Positions 25,231-37,295 of a DNA stretch of 64,000 bases are shown one piece after another. Source of the DNA: Chlorophyllum brunneum (taxonomy: Eukaryota; Basidiomycota; Agaricomycetes; Agaricales; Agaricaceae); NCBI GenBank assembly GCA_963576785.1, contig OY756139.1:1674001-1738000 (forward strand). Direction: 5' to 3'. The translations under genes and the position numbers were made by a program. The notes under the pieces are model-generated. The model was not told where the DNA came from and searched no databases. It saw only the letters and a program-made list of their open reading frames with translations. Numbering within the stretch: position 1 is the stretch's first letter; each line of letters opens with the position of its first letter.

Positions 25231-25797
25231 TGGGGTGAGGTATCGTCCTTGGAAGACCACCCCGGCATGCTTGTCGTTGATATATAAATCATGAGCGTGT
25301 CGCCAAGGGCTTTCAGGCTCGGTCTTGTCGTGTCAGTTGTAATTGGGTAACCCCGTTATTTTGGCAGCTAGGCGATGCAAAACAGTGCAAAACTCGCATT
25401 AAGGGCCTCTTCGAGATCATTGCACAGTCGCTTATGAGGAGATTATTTGATGAGGGATTGCCGGACTTCCATGGGTTCAAAGCATCCGGGTGAATCGGCG
25501 ACTGGACTGTTGTACCGAATTGGTCAACCGCATCATACCACATCATAAGTGCATTTTCCACTTCTCACAGGGTGTTCGGTAGGTCATATAGTCCCGCCCG
25601 TTTCAGCCACCTTTCAGGACTTGAGGTATGGATCAGGCAGACTTAATTGGGTTATAGTTCGCGGGAAGCGGCACATTGTAGATGATGATGGAGACGGTCA
25701 AATGCAGGTTGTGCCGGTAGCACATAACAGCATCCCGTGTGTAATAGTGACCACGGATATCCCAATTGTGTAGGGTCGGGTACTAGATACATGGCTA
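25231..25797. other. Intergenic region
   Basis: This holds the promoter of the DOMON-b561 gene and the 3' end of the API5-like gene, both on the minus strand. Short open frames on both strands show nothing recognisable. Confidence 0.5.
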
Positions 25798-28014
25798 TTA
25801 AACATTCTTTCTTTTTCTCTCGACATCCGGTTGTCGGCCACTAGTATCTCCTGCGTAGGAATCTTGAAGTCGTTCCAGGAGGGAGGACGAGGTCAACCGG
25901 GAACTCAAGCCATCATTCTGTTGTGCTTGTTTTGCAGCAGCGCCTTTGATTGAAAATCCCTGGCTGGGTGGAGGTGGCGGTAGTACTTCCGGCATAGGAG
26001 ATGCAGGTCGTGTCCGCGACAATAGATCTGAGCGAGAGGATTGATGGCTGATCGAAGTCCCCAAACGGCTCAATAGACTAGGCACTTTCGGGTTGTTTGT
26101 AACCTCCTCGACCTTGGTCCTTTTTGTTGGTCGCGCAGACATGTCAGGGTTGATGTCCCGCTTTATCTTAACCTGAGCTGCGGAGATAGCTCGGTTAGGC
26201 ACAAGCTTTGGCAAGCTAGGGAGAGAACCGGTGGTACGCAGGGCAGGGACTCGCGAAGGCAGAGTGGAAGGTGTACTTGTTCGTGATACCGAAGTCGCCG
26301 CGTTGGTTTGCAATGTGCTGACCTGGCTTGACGGTGCAAATGACTATAAAAACAGAAGGGAAAATGACGTTGGACAGGACTACCCAATAAGAGAAGGCGC
26401 CCACTGCGAACCCTAAGTATAGTTTCATAATCATGGTCTTGCGCGATCTCTGGCCGTGTTCGAAACTCTTGCAATGCCCTCATAAGATGGGAAGGAACTG
26501 TCCAAGAAGATTCTTTTGTACGCTATACCGAATGATGTGAGTAGAAGTCGGCCATTGGAAAGAATGCCATACCTTGAGGCACGCCCGAAGGAAGGCACCA
26601 TAAACGGCTCGAAGTTCAAGCCCTGACAGCGTTGGTTTTCTAAAAATCTGTGGTTCTTCTAAGCTACCGTGGCTGAAGTTAAGAAGATAAACAACGAACC
26701 TCAAGGAGATATGGGCTTGCATCGACAATGGTCCGACGGAGAGACAAAAGCTGCGGGGTCTCCTGATTTTCGGCCACCTCAAGCACTCGAGCCAGACGAC
26801 TAACAATCCACTGCTGTTCAGCTACCTGAAACTTCTGCAGTGTAATTTTCCCTATCAAAGAAGTGCAGTAAAATTGTAACAGATCAACGGCGGGAGCAGC
26901 AAGCAGAGCACAAGTGATGTGTTCGCAAATATCTAGCAGTGATTTGGTCCTGAGAGCAAGAGCCTTCGGACTGGATTGTAAATCCCCTCTTAGCGCAGGT
27001 GACACCTTATCGGCCAAAAGTAATTGCAGCAGTTGCGAGCCTCGTTCACTGGGCTGCTTAGACCTGAATGCGGGGAGTGCATACATCAAACCCTTGATGG
27101 CACAGTGCAGGTCGTCTATTCCTAACTGTGGAATGGCCTGGGGGTGGTACGTGGTATATAAGTCGCAAGTACCAGGACAGCAATTGCAATGCATACCGCA
27201 AACAGTCCCTCATACAGAACTGGTTCCGCACTCTCTCCAGGAATAGAATGGCGTTCACATATCGCTTGCTTAGCTTCCCCAGCCATGAATCCAAGTACCA
27301 GGGACCTAAGGCGCTCCCTTATAGAGATTTCCTCTTCGTCTAGGGCACCGTCTGGCGGGGTAATCTGGTCACAGAGCACACCAATAGTAACCTTAGGGTC
27401 CATGTTCAGATGTTCCACTAGGGCTTGCTTCACAACCACCACCTCGTCAGCCTCTTCTATAACGAAAAGTCAACCTTAGGCAGGAGTAGCTGGAATAGCA
27501 AACGCACCGCTTTGTAGAAGTTGCACCAGGACATCGACGTTTCTCTTTATCCATTTACTCTGCGTTCTTGAGACCTGCGTGATAGCATGATATCCCTCTA
27601 TGCGAACCTATTGAAATTGTCAGATTCACATGCGGAAAAGTTGTAGAGTTAAATAACCACACCTGCGAAGATGAGTCTTCACAGAGGTCATAAATGGCAT
27701 CTATGGCCGCTTCTTCTAGGTCGGGAAAATCTCTTAAAAAGAAACGTATGTTCCCTGCAGCTAAGATTTTGAGAGATGCATGTTGAGAGTGTGCTGAACG
27801 AATTAAGCTTCTCAAAGTTTCTTGTCTCTGAGTATAATATGAGAGGAGTCGATAAGGATTACAGGGGAGAAGTATCGTACAAGAGTACCATGCCGATCTG
27901 TCGAACCCTTGGCTTGCCGAAGCATGCCTAACGCATACAGTAAGCACTGTCATTGTACAACCGTCTCTTCGTACCTCGAATATCCCGCTCCTGTTCTGCT
28001 ACACTGTGGTCCAT
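25798..28014 (-). CDS. API5-like (apoptosis inhibitor 5/AAC-11) helical-repeat protein
   Basis: This looks like the fungal member of the API5 family, nuclear HEAT/ARM-type helical proteins. The start MDHSVAEQERDIRG joins through small exons to RQETLRSLIRSAH. HEAT-like helices follow: AIDAIYDLCEDSSSQVRIEGY, VVVVKQALVEHLNMDPK, and IKGLMYALPAF through LLDICEHITCALL. The C-terminal 170 residues are Ser/Pro-rich and basic (PTKRTKVEE; ERKRKNV at the end) and are likely to hold the nuclear signal. About ten introns are present and the length is near 550 residues. No catalytic motif is present or expected. In animals the family affects apoptosis and mRNA export; its task in fungi is not clear. Confidence 0.75.
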
Positions 28015-28204
28015 ATTGGTATGGCTGGATGGTGAGGAAATAAAAGGTCGTTGGCGAAGGCTATACTTAAATCAGGCTCAGCTGCGTCGCCGTTCACGTG
28101 ACGTTAGTAACATCGAGCCAATGCAGAGCAATTACAATGTGGTGCTAAATCATTGTCTAGGACCAACATAATATCCAATAGCACTTCAGAAAGTGACTAC
28201 CCGA

Positions 28205-31200
28205 TCAAAGAATCTGGCTAATCCTGTTCTGACTTTCGAAAGACGTGTTGAATAGAGCCTCAAACTCCTCAGGCGTTTGACCTATGACACCGAATGCTTC
28301 CTGGCAGATTTTCCCGAGCTTTTCAAGCTCCTGTGTAACACCTTGCATAGTCATTGCATAGGCAAAGAACAAGAGCTGCTTAGAACCTTTGACTTCGCGA
28401 TTCTTCACAACGTCAAGGTTACGGATCGCGTCGACCTGTGAAAGAGTCATCAGCAAGTGTGCTGAACGACGTGGAGACCAAATTCACCAGTCGCTGTCGG
28501 GCCTTCTCAGCGGGTGGAAGATAGGGAGGGAGAGGAGCTTTCAGACGGAATGCTGATGCTAAAAGTGTAAAAGCCAAAATGATGTTGCCAACCATTTCCC
28601 TACGCTCCCTGTTCACTGGAATGATAAAATCGCGCCGAACGCTCTGTGACCTCGAGCTCAGCTCAATGTACATTGGCTCAGGGGACGTCACTTACCGTAT
28701 GCCTGTAGAATATTTGTGAATCAACGTGACACATGCAACAATATACTCACCATTCTTCCTTAGTAGTGACACACCTCATACTGTGCAACTTGTCTAGGAT
28801 AGTTTGTAGGCTTGTCAAGATGTTCCGGTAGAGCTGAATAGGGAAAGGGCCTTTGAGGCGAGGTTCGTGTTGCGTCTGTGCAAGTAAGCCTTGAAGCTCA
28901 ATGAGTCTAATTTGGAGATGTAGTTCCCTGTTTTATTCGGGAATCAGACACTGGTGGCATGTACGTGATATGGAAGCGCACATAGCCATGAATTCTTGGA
29001 TAGAATCCTTTACCTTCACGTCATCGTCGTGTCCGAATAGGAGAGCTACTTCTTCGCTTGCTCCTCTCTGGGTTCGAGGCTCTGGGGAGTACGAGTTCGA
29101 TGCCACTAACCGGGTATAGAGCCACCCGATGTTGAGGCAAAATCTAGTATCCGACACATCAGCGTCAGTTCAAAATATACGTGACCTTCGGCCGCTTACT
29201 CTCCTAGAGCTTTACTGAGCTCCCTCCTTGCTTCTGATGGCCACCAAAATCTTGAAACGAGGGCTGCCCAGAGAACTCCGGCCGTCACTGCCAAGGCGCG
29301 ATGGACAGCAATCTCAAGTGCGGATATGTCTGTCTCTCGAATATTGTAGCTGCGCAAAAGGTTGGGGCCTATAAATTTCTCTTGATACTGTTGGATGAGG
29401 CTTACCAGTACAAACATGTCAGGTTATAGGTGAGCAAAACGAAACGAGAAGCAGAGACGTATTGTGGTCTTGAAATTGCCACGTAGAAGCAAGGCAGAGA
29501 GAAGAAAAATCCGAAGACAGGGAGAATGATGGAATCGTCAGGAAAAGCTGAGTATATTCCCGCTGCAACCGCAGCACCGAACCTAATGATGAAAGCTCAA
29601 GGAGTATCCTCCAAGATAGCCATATCACCTACAGAGTTCCGAGTACACGTTGAAGACTGAGATAGTTAGTCTGAGATCAGCTAGTCAGACTTCGGTAAAA
29701 ACTGGGGCGATGTGTGCTGGCACTTACAGCACCGATTGTCGGGGATATCACAACGAAGAACTGAGGAGTGGTCTCAGTTGGTCCAACAAATTGAGGCGCT
29801 GGATTAGGCTCACCGAGATCAAAGCCCAATCCCCCCAATACTGAATGAAAAACGGCCGAGTGGCATCAAAAAATGCTGGAGCCGCGAGTATGGCAGTTGC
29901 CATCCCGACCTTCGTTGCAAACTTGACATCCCTCTCTTTCATCCTCGCGCCAATAATCCACAATCGCTGTTTGACCCTGCCTATGAAGGGCAGGTTCTTT
30001 GGAGATGGTGTTTGAATTGTATTGGGTGCGTGGGGTTTTATTTTTGGGAAGCCTGGGTGAGCCACGCGGTGCTCGGGTATAAGGTATGCAGCTGAGAACA
30101 GATGTTGGCAAAAGACAGCTTTACTAAAAAAGGGAACGGTACGTACATATGCGCCGTTTGAGGCCAGACCGGCGCTGTGGCTGTTTGTCTTGCTTGCCGG
30201 TTTTCCATTCGGAGTACCATCGACCAGGGCTTCTGAACAAACCACCGATAGCTCTGAAGATCCACCAGCGACGGTGAAGGCGTCGCTGTTCGCATTCATA
30301 GATCCTTTCCATGGCATCTACCAGCGAAACTAGCTCTCTCGCAAATTCGTGCAGGGTAAAAATGAAGCTATGCAAAAGGGCCAGTGAGCCGGACTCGGAG
30401 ATACGAAGGGAAATGAAACGTACAAGTAGACCAGGAAAACATGTTCACTTTCGTTTGAAACCAAAACGGAATTCTTATCGTCTGCTCCGGAAGTATAACT
30501 AGAGTGCTGGTCAAGGCTGGCGAGTGAAGCGGCCATTGATCGCGGTAGGTCACTTCTCTTGTACAATCGTAGAAGCGCGTGATTCGATGTGCTTTCAAAC
30601 CTCCCCAGTGCTTTCTCGATTTCATCAGCTAACTCGACGAATTCTGGAGGCCTGATCGAGTCCCTGTCGTGTTTTCTCTCAGTCCGTGACTGCAAAAAAG
30701 CCTCTCGGAGTTGATGCAGGGTATTGGTGCATGCTTTCTGTGTGTAGCATTCAGTATAATGAGCCAGGTCCAGACTGGATACAAACTTACTGTGAGAGCT
30801 TTCAAAGGTGGACCAACTTCATCAACAAGAGCCCCAAACATTTCCGCAGCTGCTGTGAGCATTAAACCCTCATCCACTGGCATCCCTTGCTCAATGATCT
30901 GTATACCTTTCCCCTTGTGTCCCTTGTACACTCCAGCCTTTGTTAGCTCATACTGCAGTCTCGTCGAGCTCCTAAGACCATTTAGGTGCTGCGCCAGACG
31001 ATTTAAAGAGTCCACGGCATCTTCATATGCGCGCTTCCTTCGATTCATGCTCAATGGAACCATACCCAGGACACTCATACTCGTGTTCTCCCCGCTGTCT
31101 AACCACTCCTTCTTGGCTTCGGCAAGATTTTTCTTCAGGCTCGTAAAACTGCTTTGGTGATCCTCTACAGCTTTTTGAACCTTTTCTATCCCCGTTTTCC

Positions 31201-32843
31201 GAATAAAATTCTCGTTCTCCAGGAGAAAACCATTAGTGAGCATCGAGAGAAGCGTGGAGAATGAGTCCAAAGTTTTGGTCATGTTGCTCTGAAGGTTTTT
31301 TGTCGCTGTCTGTGGCCAGATGAGGAAGCACACAAGGTTTGAAACCAAAGATCCACAAGCAACGATAGTGGAGACGGCCATTAGTGTTTTAAAGCCGCCT
31401 TCTTTGACGATCCTACGGAGGTATGAGTTTAGGGTACACCCGTGGTTCAAAGTGCGAGCACTTGCACGATGAAAATAAGAATGGTAGTCATACTGCAGGC
31501 GATGTTGAAGGATGGACTAGCCTGCAAGTAATAGTCAGGCTCACGACTCTCGGAACCAAAAACCGAGTTGACTGACCATCCAACCTTTCATCCAAGCGAC
31601 GACACTCATACTGGCACCAATCCACAGGATAGCTATCACATCTCCAAGCCACTCCCAGCCGGGCTGTAACTCAAGCCACCAAAACATCGACATCGACGTA
31701 CCACAAACAAAGGCAGAATATATCACTCCCATAAGACAAAAAAGGTCTGCCTCGACCATGGCTCCGACGGTTTTGGCGGGGTTGAAGTAAACAGTACTAT
31801 TGTCCGGAACTTGTCATTAGGTACTACCAAGATACCGCGACGAGTACGCACATAGTAGCAACCATATGGGCACTTGGAGAAGGGCCCTTGGACCCAGGAC
31901 CGTAAGATGTCAAATCCCCGATAAAATTCGAAAGAGTGGGTGAAAAAGTGAAAAGGGACGCGACGAAGTAAGCGATAGCACACTTGAGGACATTACGATG
32001 AACGGGAGTGAAGGTTGGTAGGTTCTCCAACGAAAGCCACCTACGGCCAGGACTACTTGCACCTGTAACTGGTCCAACACCCCCTCCAGATGGCCCAACA
32101 GTCCGCTGGCTTGACCCCGATGTCTCGCTTTCATAAGCTGAGTCGTAATCCTGCATCACGAGTTCCTCGTGGCTTTGAGGATTCGAAGACAAGGATTCAT
32201 TCTGGGCTCCCCAAAATACCTCTTCCGCATTCACCTCTTCCAAAGGGCTTTGCAGGACGTCGTTTCTCGCATTTGATGAGCCACCCCTCGTCATCCAACC
32301 GCCACCAAATGAGCTAGTCGACGTGCGGGAAGGGCTGGATGGCAACTGTCCCTCGTTCTCCATCATCTGCCCGAAGAGGGTCCACTCATGGGTAGGAGTT
32401 TGAAGGTGAGTACTGTGTAAAGTTGAATGCTTTATGCCACTGGACATACGTGCGGTGATTGAACCACCACGTCTCCGTGTGGTCGCTCCGAGCGGGGGAG
32501 GAATACTTCGGTGGCCTAACTGGGATCCAGAGCTTGGATGAGGAAATGAAGGAGTGTTATTGTTAAAGCTTGTCTCCTGTCTGCTGGGAGCGCTACCTCC
32601 CCTTGGGAATACGTATGCGGTTGCTGATGAGGAATCCACTGGAGGACCTCCCGACAGAGCCTCAGGAGACCCGTACATGAAAGCGGGCGCGGCATCAGTA
32701 TTCAACGCGGACGGCCGAGAGTTTAGCTGACTTTGCTCATCCGAATAGTGAGCATCGATAGTAATTGGATCAGAGGAGGAACGAGGAATGCCTGGCTGGG
32801 AGGGTGACACATCCGGGGAGTTGCGACGATGTTGAGAAGACAT
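28205..32843 (-). CDS. BRE4-like polytopic membrane protein (FUSC/aromatic acid exporter superfamily)
   Basis: This is a large membrane protein of roughly 1,100 residues with many short introns. It begins MSSQHRRNSPDVSP and has about 250 Ser-rich cytosolic residues. A first set of membrane helices follows (LKCAIAYFVASLFTF, then two or three more around 31540-31760, then GGFKTLMAVSTIVACG). Next comes a long soluble helical part (SFSTLLSMLTNGFLL to LNRLAQHLNGLRSS) and a second set of helices (KFATKVGMATAILAA and on). This matches the putative ER transporter plus DUF2421 layout of yeast BRE4, linked to brefeldin A sensitivity, within the fusaric-acid-resistance-like superfamily. The substrate is unknown. 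The last exons (to EALFNTSFESQNRISQIL) fit the family's C-terminal region. Confidence 0.8.
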
Positions 32844-33913
32844 GGTTAAGCATATATGAGGGCACGGGACTGGCACAAGTTGGGTTTTGAGTTTGCCTGG
32901 GGACCAGACTCGACGGTGGAAGAGGAGTGGTGTTTATATGCTGGACGTGAACATCCGACAAGGGATTACTTGCTGAGGGCGGGCGGTGAGAAAGAGAAGA
33001 GTGGAGTTGTCGTTCGCGCTGGGTGTACGGTACAGTAACAGGCGCGTTTGTGGTCACACAGTGCATGACGTCACGGCAACGGACAGGCGCACTCAGCGAC
33101 GCTGGGTTTGCGAGGGATCTCGAAGCGCATAGGCCAAGGTGATACAAGTCGCTGTTCGTCGCTAGTTGCCAATCGGAGATGGTCACCTGAGGGGGGGCTC
33201 AGGGCCGCCCCTCTATAGGCTCGAAGAAGTGGTTTGTCCGAAAATAGACCGTCACCTCAAGATGTCTTTATACCCTAGATATGTAAATATCCATTAAATT
33301 GGAAAAAGAGGCGTGGATACGAGCAAACGAGCGAAACTTATCAATCTACAGTAGAGAACGTAAATAAAGGCGCAGCCCATTTAACCGGCCAGCGCAATAA
33401 TTGTCCAAAACTATCCAGTAGGTACTACGGAAAAATATATACAGAATTTAAGTAGAGAAGGATAGTCTGGATAGCGCAAAGGAATGGCGATATAGACTAA
33501 CAGTCACCGCTACATGAAAATGATACACCATCAAGTCGACCGTCCACGAGTGAATCTACAGATACATGTAACAAAATTACTTTGTTTACTTTTCTAAGTC
33601 CATGCAAGTCCGTGTCCGTGTCCGTGTCCATGAATTGGGAATGTCCATGTGTCCGTAAGTGGGTCCTCGTAAAAGCGAGCAAGAAGAATAAGGGGAAAGA
33701 GCGGTCGTAAACAAGAATCGTGAAAGCGTCAAAAGAATATTAACAGTATATAAAAATCATTCGTCCTGAAAGGGGGGAATGTCCGGTCGAGCATGTATAT
33801 GTTACGAAAATGTCCAATTGTCCAAAAAGGTCCGAGTGCGTCAAGTCCGTGGCGTCAGCGAGGAAACAAATCGGCTGGTCCGCCAAACTCATGATATCAT
33901 TCGTTTCTGGAGC
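32844..33913. other. Intergenic region with a hexamer repeat
   Basis: This 1.07-kb region holds the promoter of the BRE4-like gene and the 3' end of the zinc-cluster gene. It contains a GTCCGT tandem repeat and AT-rich sequence, and no gene is supported. Confidence 0.5.
33608..33631. repeat. Short GTCCGT tandem repeat
   Basis: Three perfect copies of GTCCGT are followed by GTCCAT. Related GTCCAT and GTCCGT hexamers appear again within the next 30 bases. The location is intergenic, so this is a minor microsatellite. Confidence 0.8.
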
Positions 33914-36136
33914 TTATTCAGAGCTGGCGCTGTGGGTAGAATTTAGCGTGACCGGTTCTCCCTTGGGGAAAAGGCTTACTGATGACGGGATACCGAGTAG
34001 AGAACAAGGTCATGGTATGGAGGATTGTGTTGAGTTCATCACGCACTTCGCTCGTGCTCATTGTAGGCCAAGCAGATTCCAAGGTGTCGAGCTCTACAAC
34101 AAGGTGATCGGCGACATTTGACCAACACGGCTGAACAGCTCTATGAGTAAATCGGAAATGGTAGAGAAAGTATGACGCTTACTGCAAGAACAGGATCAAG
34201 AAATGGATAATCCTGATCAGTGATCTGCTTCATCACATTCACACAGGCTCGCACTGCATGAGAGCACTTCTCAAAGGAAACAGAGCTATCATGAGCGGCG
34301 GCACGGTGGAGATGAATGATAGCACAATTGGCCAGAGTATGAGCCAGAATCAGACTCTGCCTCTCTTCGGGGATAACCTGGTTCAGCTGATTGATCGGCA
34401 CAAGCATAGAGAGGAAGAGGCAGATGGTTTGGTCCAGATTGGTCACTTCATCAGAGAATCTCCCGTTTTGCTTCATTTCGGCGAGGTCTGGTAGTGGAGG
34501 ATATTCCGGGTCAGGAGATTAGGCGGTGAGGTGGGGCCAGTGAAACCACATACTGGCGACTGCATCGGCTTGAGCAAGGAGTGCTGATGCTTTGGCACGG
34601 AGTGCCATTGCCGAGAACCCTCCCGACGATACATCCCCGTTCAGGAAAGCACGAACGGTAGGAATGGATGCGCATCGACTGACAAACCCCTAGAAACCCG
34701 GTAAGGTCAGTCGAAACACTCTCACGACCGGAAGGGTGAAGTCCTTGGAACACGAACTGTTTCGTAATCGCTCAATTCCTGAGGCCACGGGCAACTGATA
34801 ATGTTCCTGGCATCCGGGCCGTCGGAGATGATTGAGGGCCGTTGAAGGAACACGGACCAGCAGCGGTCGAGGGCGAAAATTTGCCAAAATGCCATTGTCC
34901 GGGCACCCTCCTGGACTGAAGATTTCACGGGTTTCAGGTCAAAATCCTCAAAGTGGCAGCTTGGCAACCAGAGATCATGCGGGAAGACGTCACGGCTGAG
35001 GCTGGCTTGAACGGCTAGAGCGGCGGCCGCGCTGGCATGGTAGCCTCCCTCGCACATTCTGCCGTTTGCAAGGTAATACATTGACAGAAGGCACGAGGCT
35101 TGGATGACGTCAACAAGTTTATCTGTAGACTTGAGAGCGTCCGGGAGAGCGTCAAGGACATGGCGAAGATAGTGATCTTCTTGGTGACATAGTGGTTCCG
35201 GCCGAGAAACGAAACAGGCCCAGAGATAGATCGAATTCATTAGGACGGGGTGGGGCTGCTCTGAGGGGGTCCGATGCAGGCTCTCGCGCAGTCGCTGAAT
35301 GTCGATGCCTAGGCCACACTGCTGTTGATGGGGAGCAAAAATATCAAGCCTGGAGCATAGGTAAGTTGACCGGATCCGAGGTGATATGTGTGTGGGACTG
35401 CTCACAGCAAGGTGCTGAATTCAACTGAGAGGTGTAGATGTGACTGTGGCTCCTCATAGATAACCTCGGATAGGAATGGGGACGGGGATGGGGATGGAAC
35501 ATTCTGACGCGCACATGATGTGTATGACTCTGGCATAGAATATGGAGTGGACTAACCTGGATCCAAGCGGCTGCAGGTGATGTGGGGGAGCCTGTGGAGA
35601 GATGTGAGTGGAGCCCGAAGACGGCCAGAGAGGGAAGAGGGGGCACCTGAGGGGAACGGGGAAACGGAAACGGATAGGAAGGAGCTATCAGGGGAGCCAA
35701 TAGAGGAGGCAGAAGACCCGGAGCGAGAGTGGCCATGGGGATCGTAGAGAGTAACTGCCGGGGAAACGTACTCGGGATCCTCGAGTTCTCGGACGCGACG
35801 CTCGAGGCGTAGAATGGTCTCGCGCATGATCTGGGTGCGGGTCTTACCCTTTCCATCATCGTATTCGCATGCATCGGGCTTCTTCGCTCGTATACACTGC
35901 TGGCAAGCTGGTTTGACACCGTCGCATTTCTGTGAGGGAAAAGGGGCGCGTCAGTGGGAGGGAGAGAGGATGGGAGACGGGGAGGAACCATTTTCCGTTT
36001 TCTGAAAAAGGAAAGGAGACGATCATGAGGGAGAGAGGGAGAGAGGGAGAGAAGAAACGGACCTGCAGCGGAGACAGGCCTTGCCCCTCTGGAGGGTGGT
36101 TTGGGCGGCCTTGTCTGCGGGAGGTTTGTTGGCCAT
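33914..36136 (-). CDS. Zn2Cys6 transcription factor with fungal-specific regulatory domain
   Basis: This is a probable nuclear regulator of unknown targets. The zinc cluster near residue 20 reads C-LR-C-RKRKMK-C-DGVKPA-C-QQ-C, an 8-residue loop, then C, and is followed by a short coiled segment (MRETILRLERRVRELED). A 13-nt exon (35989-36001), between introns 36002-36062 and about 35930-35988, encodes the core of the first loop. After a Ser-rich linker, the middle-homology region includes MNSIYLWACFVSRPE, LLSMYYLANGRMCEGGYHAS and ALDRCWSVFLQRPSII. Downstream helices run through LILAHTLANCAIIHLHRAA. The last intron (GTAAGC...CCACAG) leads to an ending ISASSE and TAA at 33914. The product is about 580 residues with eight or so introns. 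Confidence 0.88.
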
Positions 36137-37295
36137 TAAAGTAAAAAAAGATAAGTAAGATAAGGTGGATCTAGTGGGAGAGCGAGGGGGAGGACGGGAG
36201 GGAGAGCGTGACAGGAGTGAAAACGAGGAAAAGGCTATGCATGCATAGAGAGGGAGGAAGGGGAGGAGAGCCCGGCAGAACGCCCTATCTCATAAATACG
36301 CTCCGATATATGTCCTCGAGCACAGCCGCCTTCCCGATTCGGCCGTCCCTCCCTCGCCTCTCCCCGGTCCCATCCCGTCCTCGCCGCCCTCTCCCCCGCC
36401 GCACCCCGCTCGTCCTTCTCTCTCTCCTGCCCCACCCCCTCTGGCCCCTCCCCACATCCGTCTCCCATCACGGCCATCTCTCCCCGGCCATCCTCGCCCG
36501 GACCGCTCTTCCCTCCTTCGCAAATACCCGGCACCATCCATCACTATCTCTTCCTGATCATCCTGACAGATCCTCTATCCTGCACCAACTCTCTCTTTCT
36601 CTGTCACGGCCCCTTAATCCCATCCTGTGAACTCTTTCCTCCGACCATCGGCCTTAGGCTACTATTCCTGTCGATCTCCTGGCAACCCACAAACCCTCCA
36701 TAACGACAACCATGCCGCCCACTTCTTCCATCCCCCCTTTTGTTAACCATCGGCTCCCGGCACCCCCTTGACACAGTTTACTCACTTTCTTACCGCCACC
36801 CGCTGCGCAACTCGACGCGACATGTCCCCAAGTTGCTCTGTTTCATCCATCGTATATATTTGACCCACGTACACCAGAATCTACAAGCGCGCTCACCCTG
36901 TCATTTCATGGCTTGACGCGTCCATTTAAGGTGTTGCATATTCAAATTCCACACTATCAAGATCCACCCCACGTCACATCACCGAAGGGGTTGTACCTCA
37001 ATAGGCTCAAACCTGCACAGCATGACATGTTCTTACACGCATCGAAACAAATAACCTAAATCCCTAGCCAAAAACGAAAACGCAAGGGCCTGCAAGAAAA
37101 AAAAAAAGCCCACCCCCAGTACTATGGCAGGAACTACACCGAAAAAGGAGGTCGACCACTGAAAGCTTATTCGTACTTAGATACACTCATGCGGTGATTG
37201 ATCCATGTGATCCGAAGCGCCGTGTAAACAGTAGATCCACACACGCGTGTCTATCCATCACCTCGTACAGCCCTCCTCGCGTGCTCTGTCAGTCG
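36137..37295. other. Long intergenic region with strong strand-asymmetric CT tract
   Basis: This 1.16-kb region lies between two minus-strand genes. Bases about 36310-36640 are strongly pyrimidine-rich on the + strand, and the complement is rich in G runs. A 140-codon + strand open frame (36208-36630) is low complexity and not convincing. Just after the CT tract a well-placed ATG (about 36711) opens only 19 codons. A plus-strand noncoding transcript or leader is possible. Confidence 0.45.

Noticed and set aside
36208..36630. 140-codon plus-strand open frame
   Set aside because: It is made of Pro/Arg/Leu/Ser low complexity from a CT-rich tract, with no domain and no continuation by splicing.
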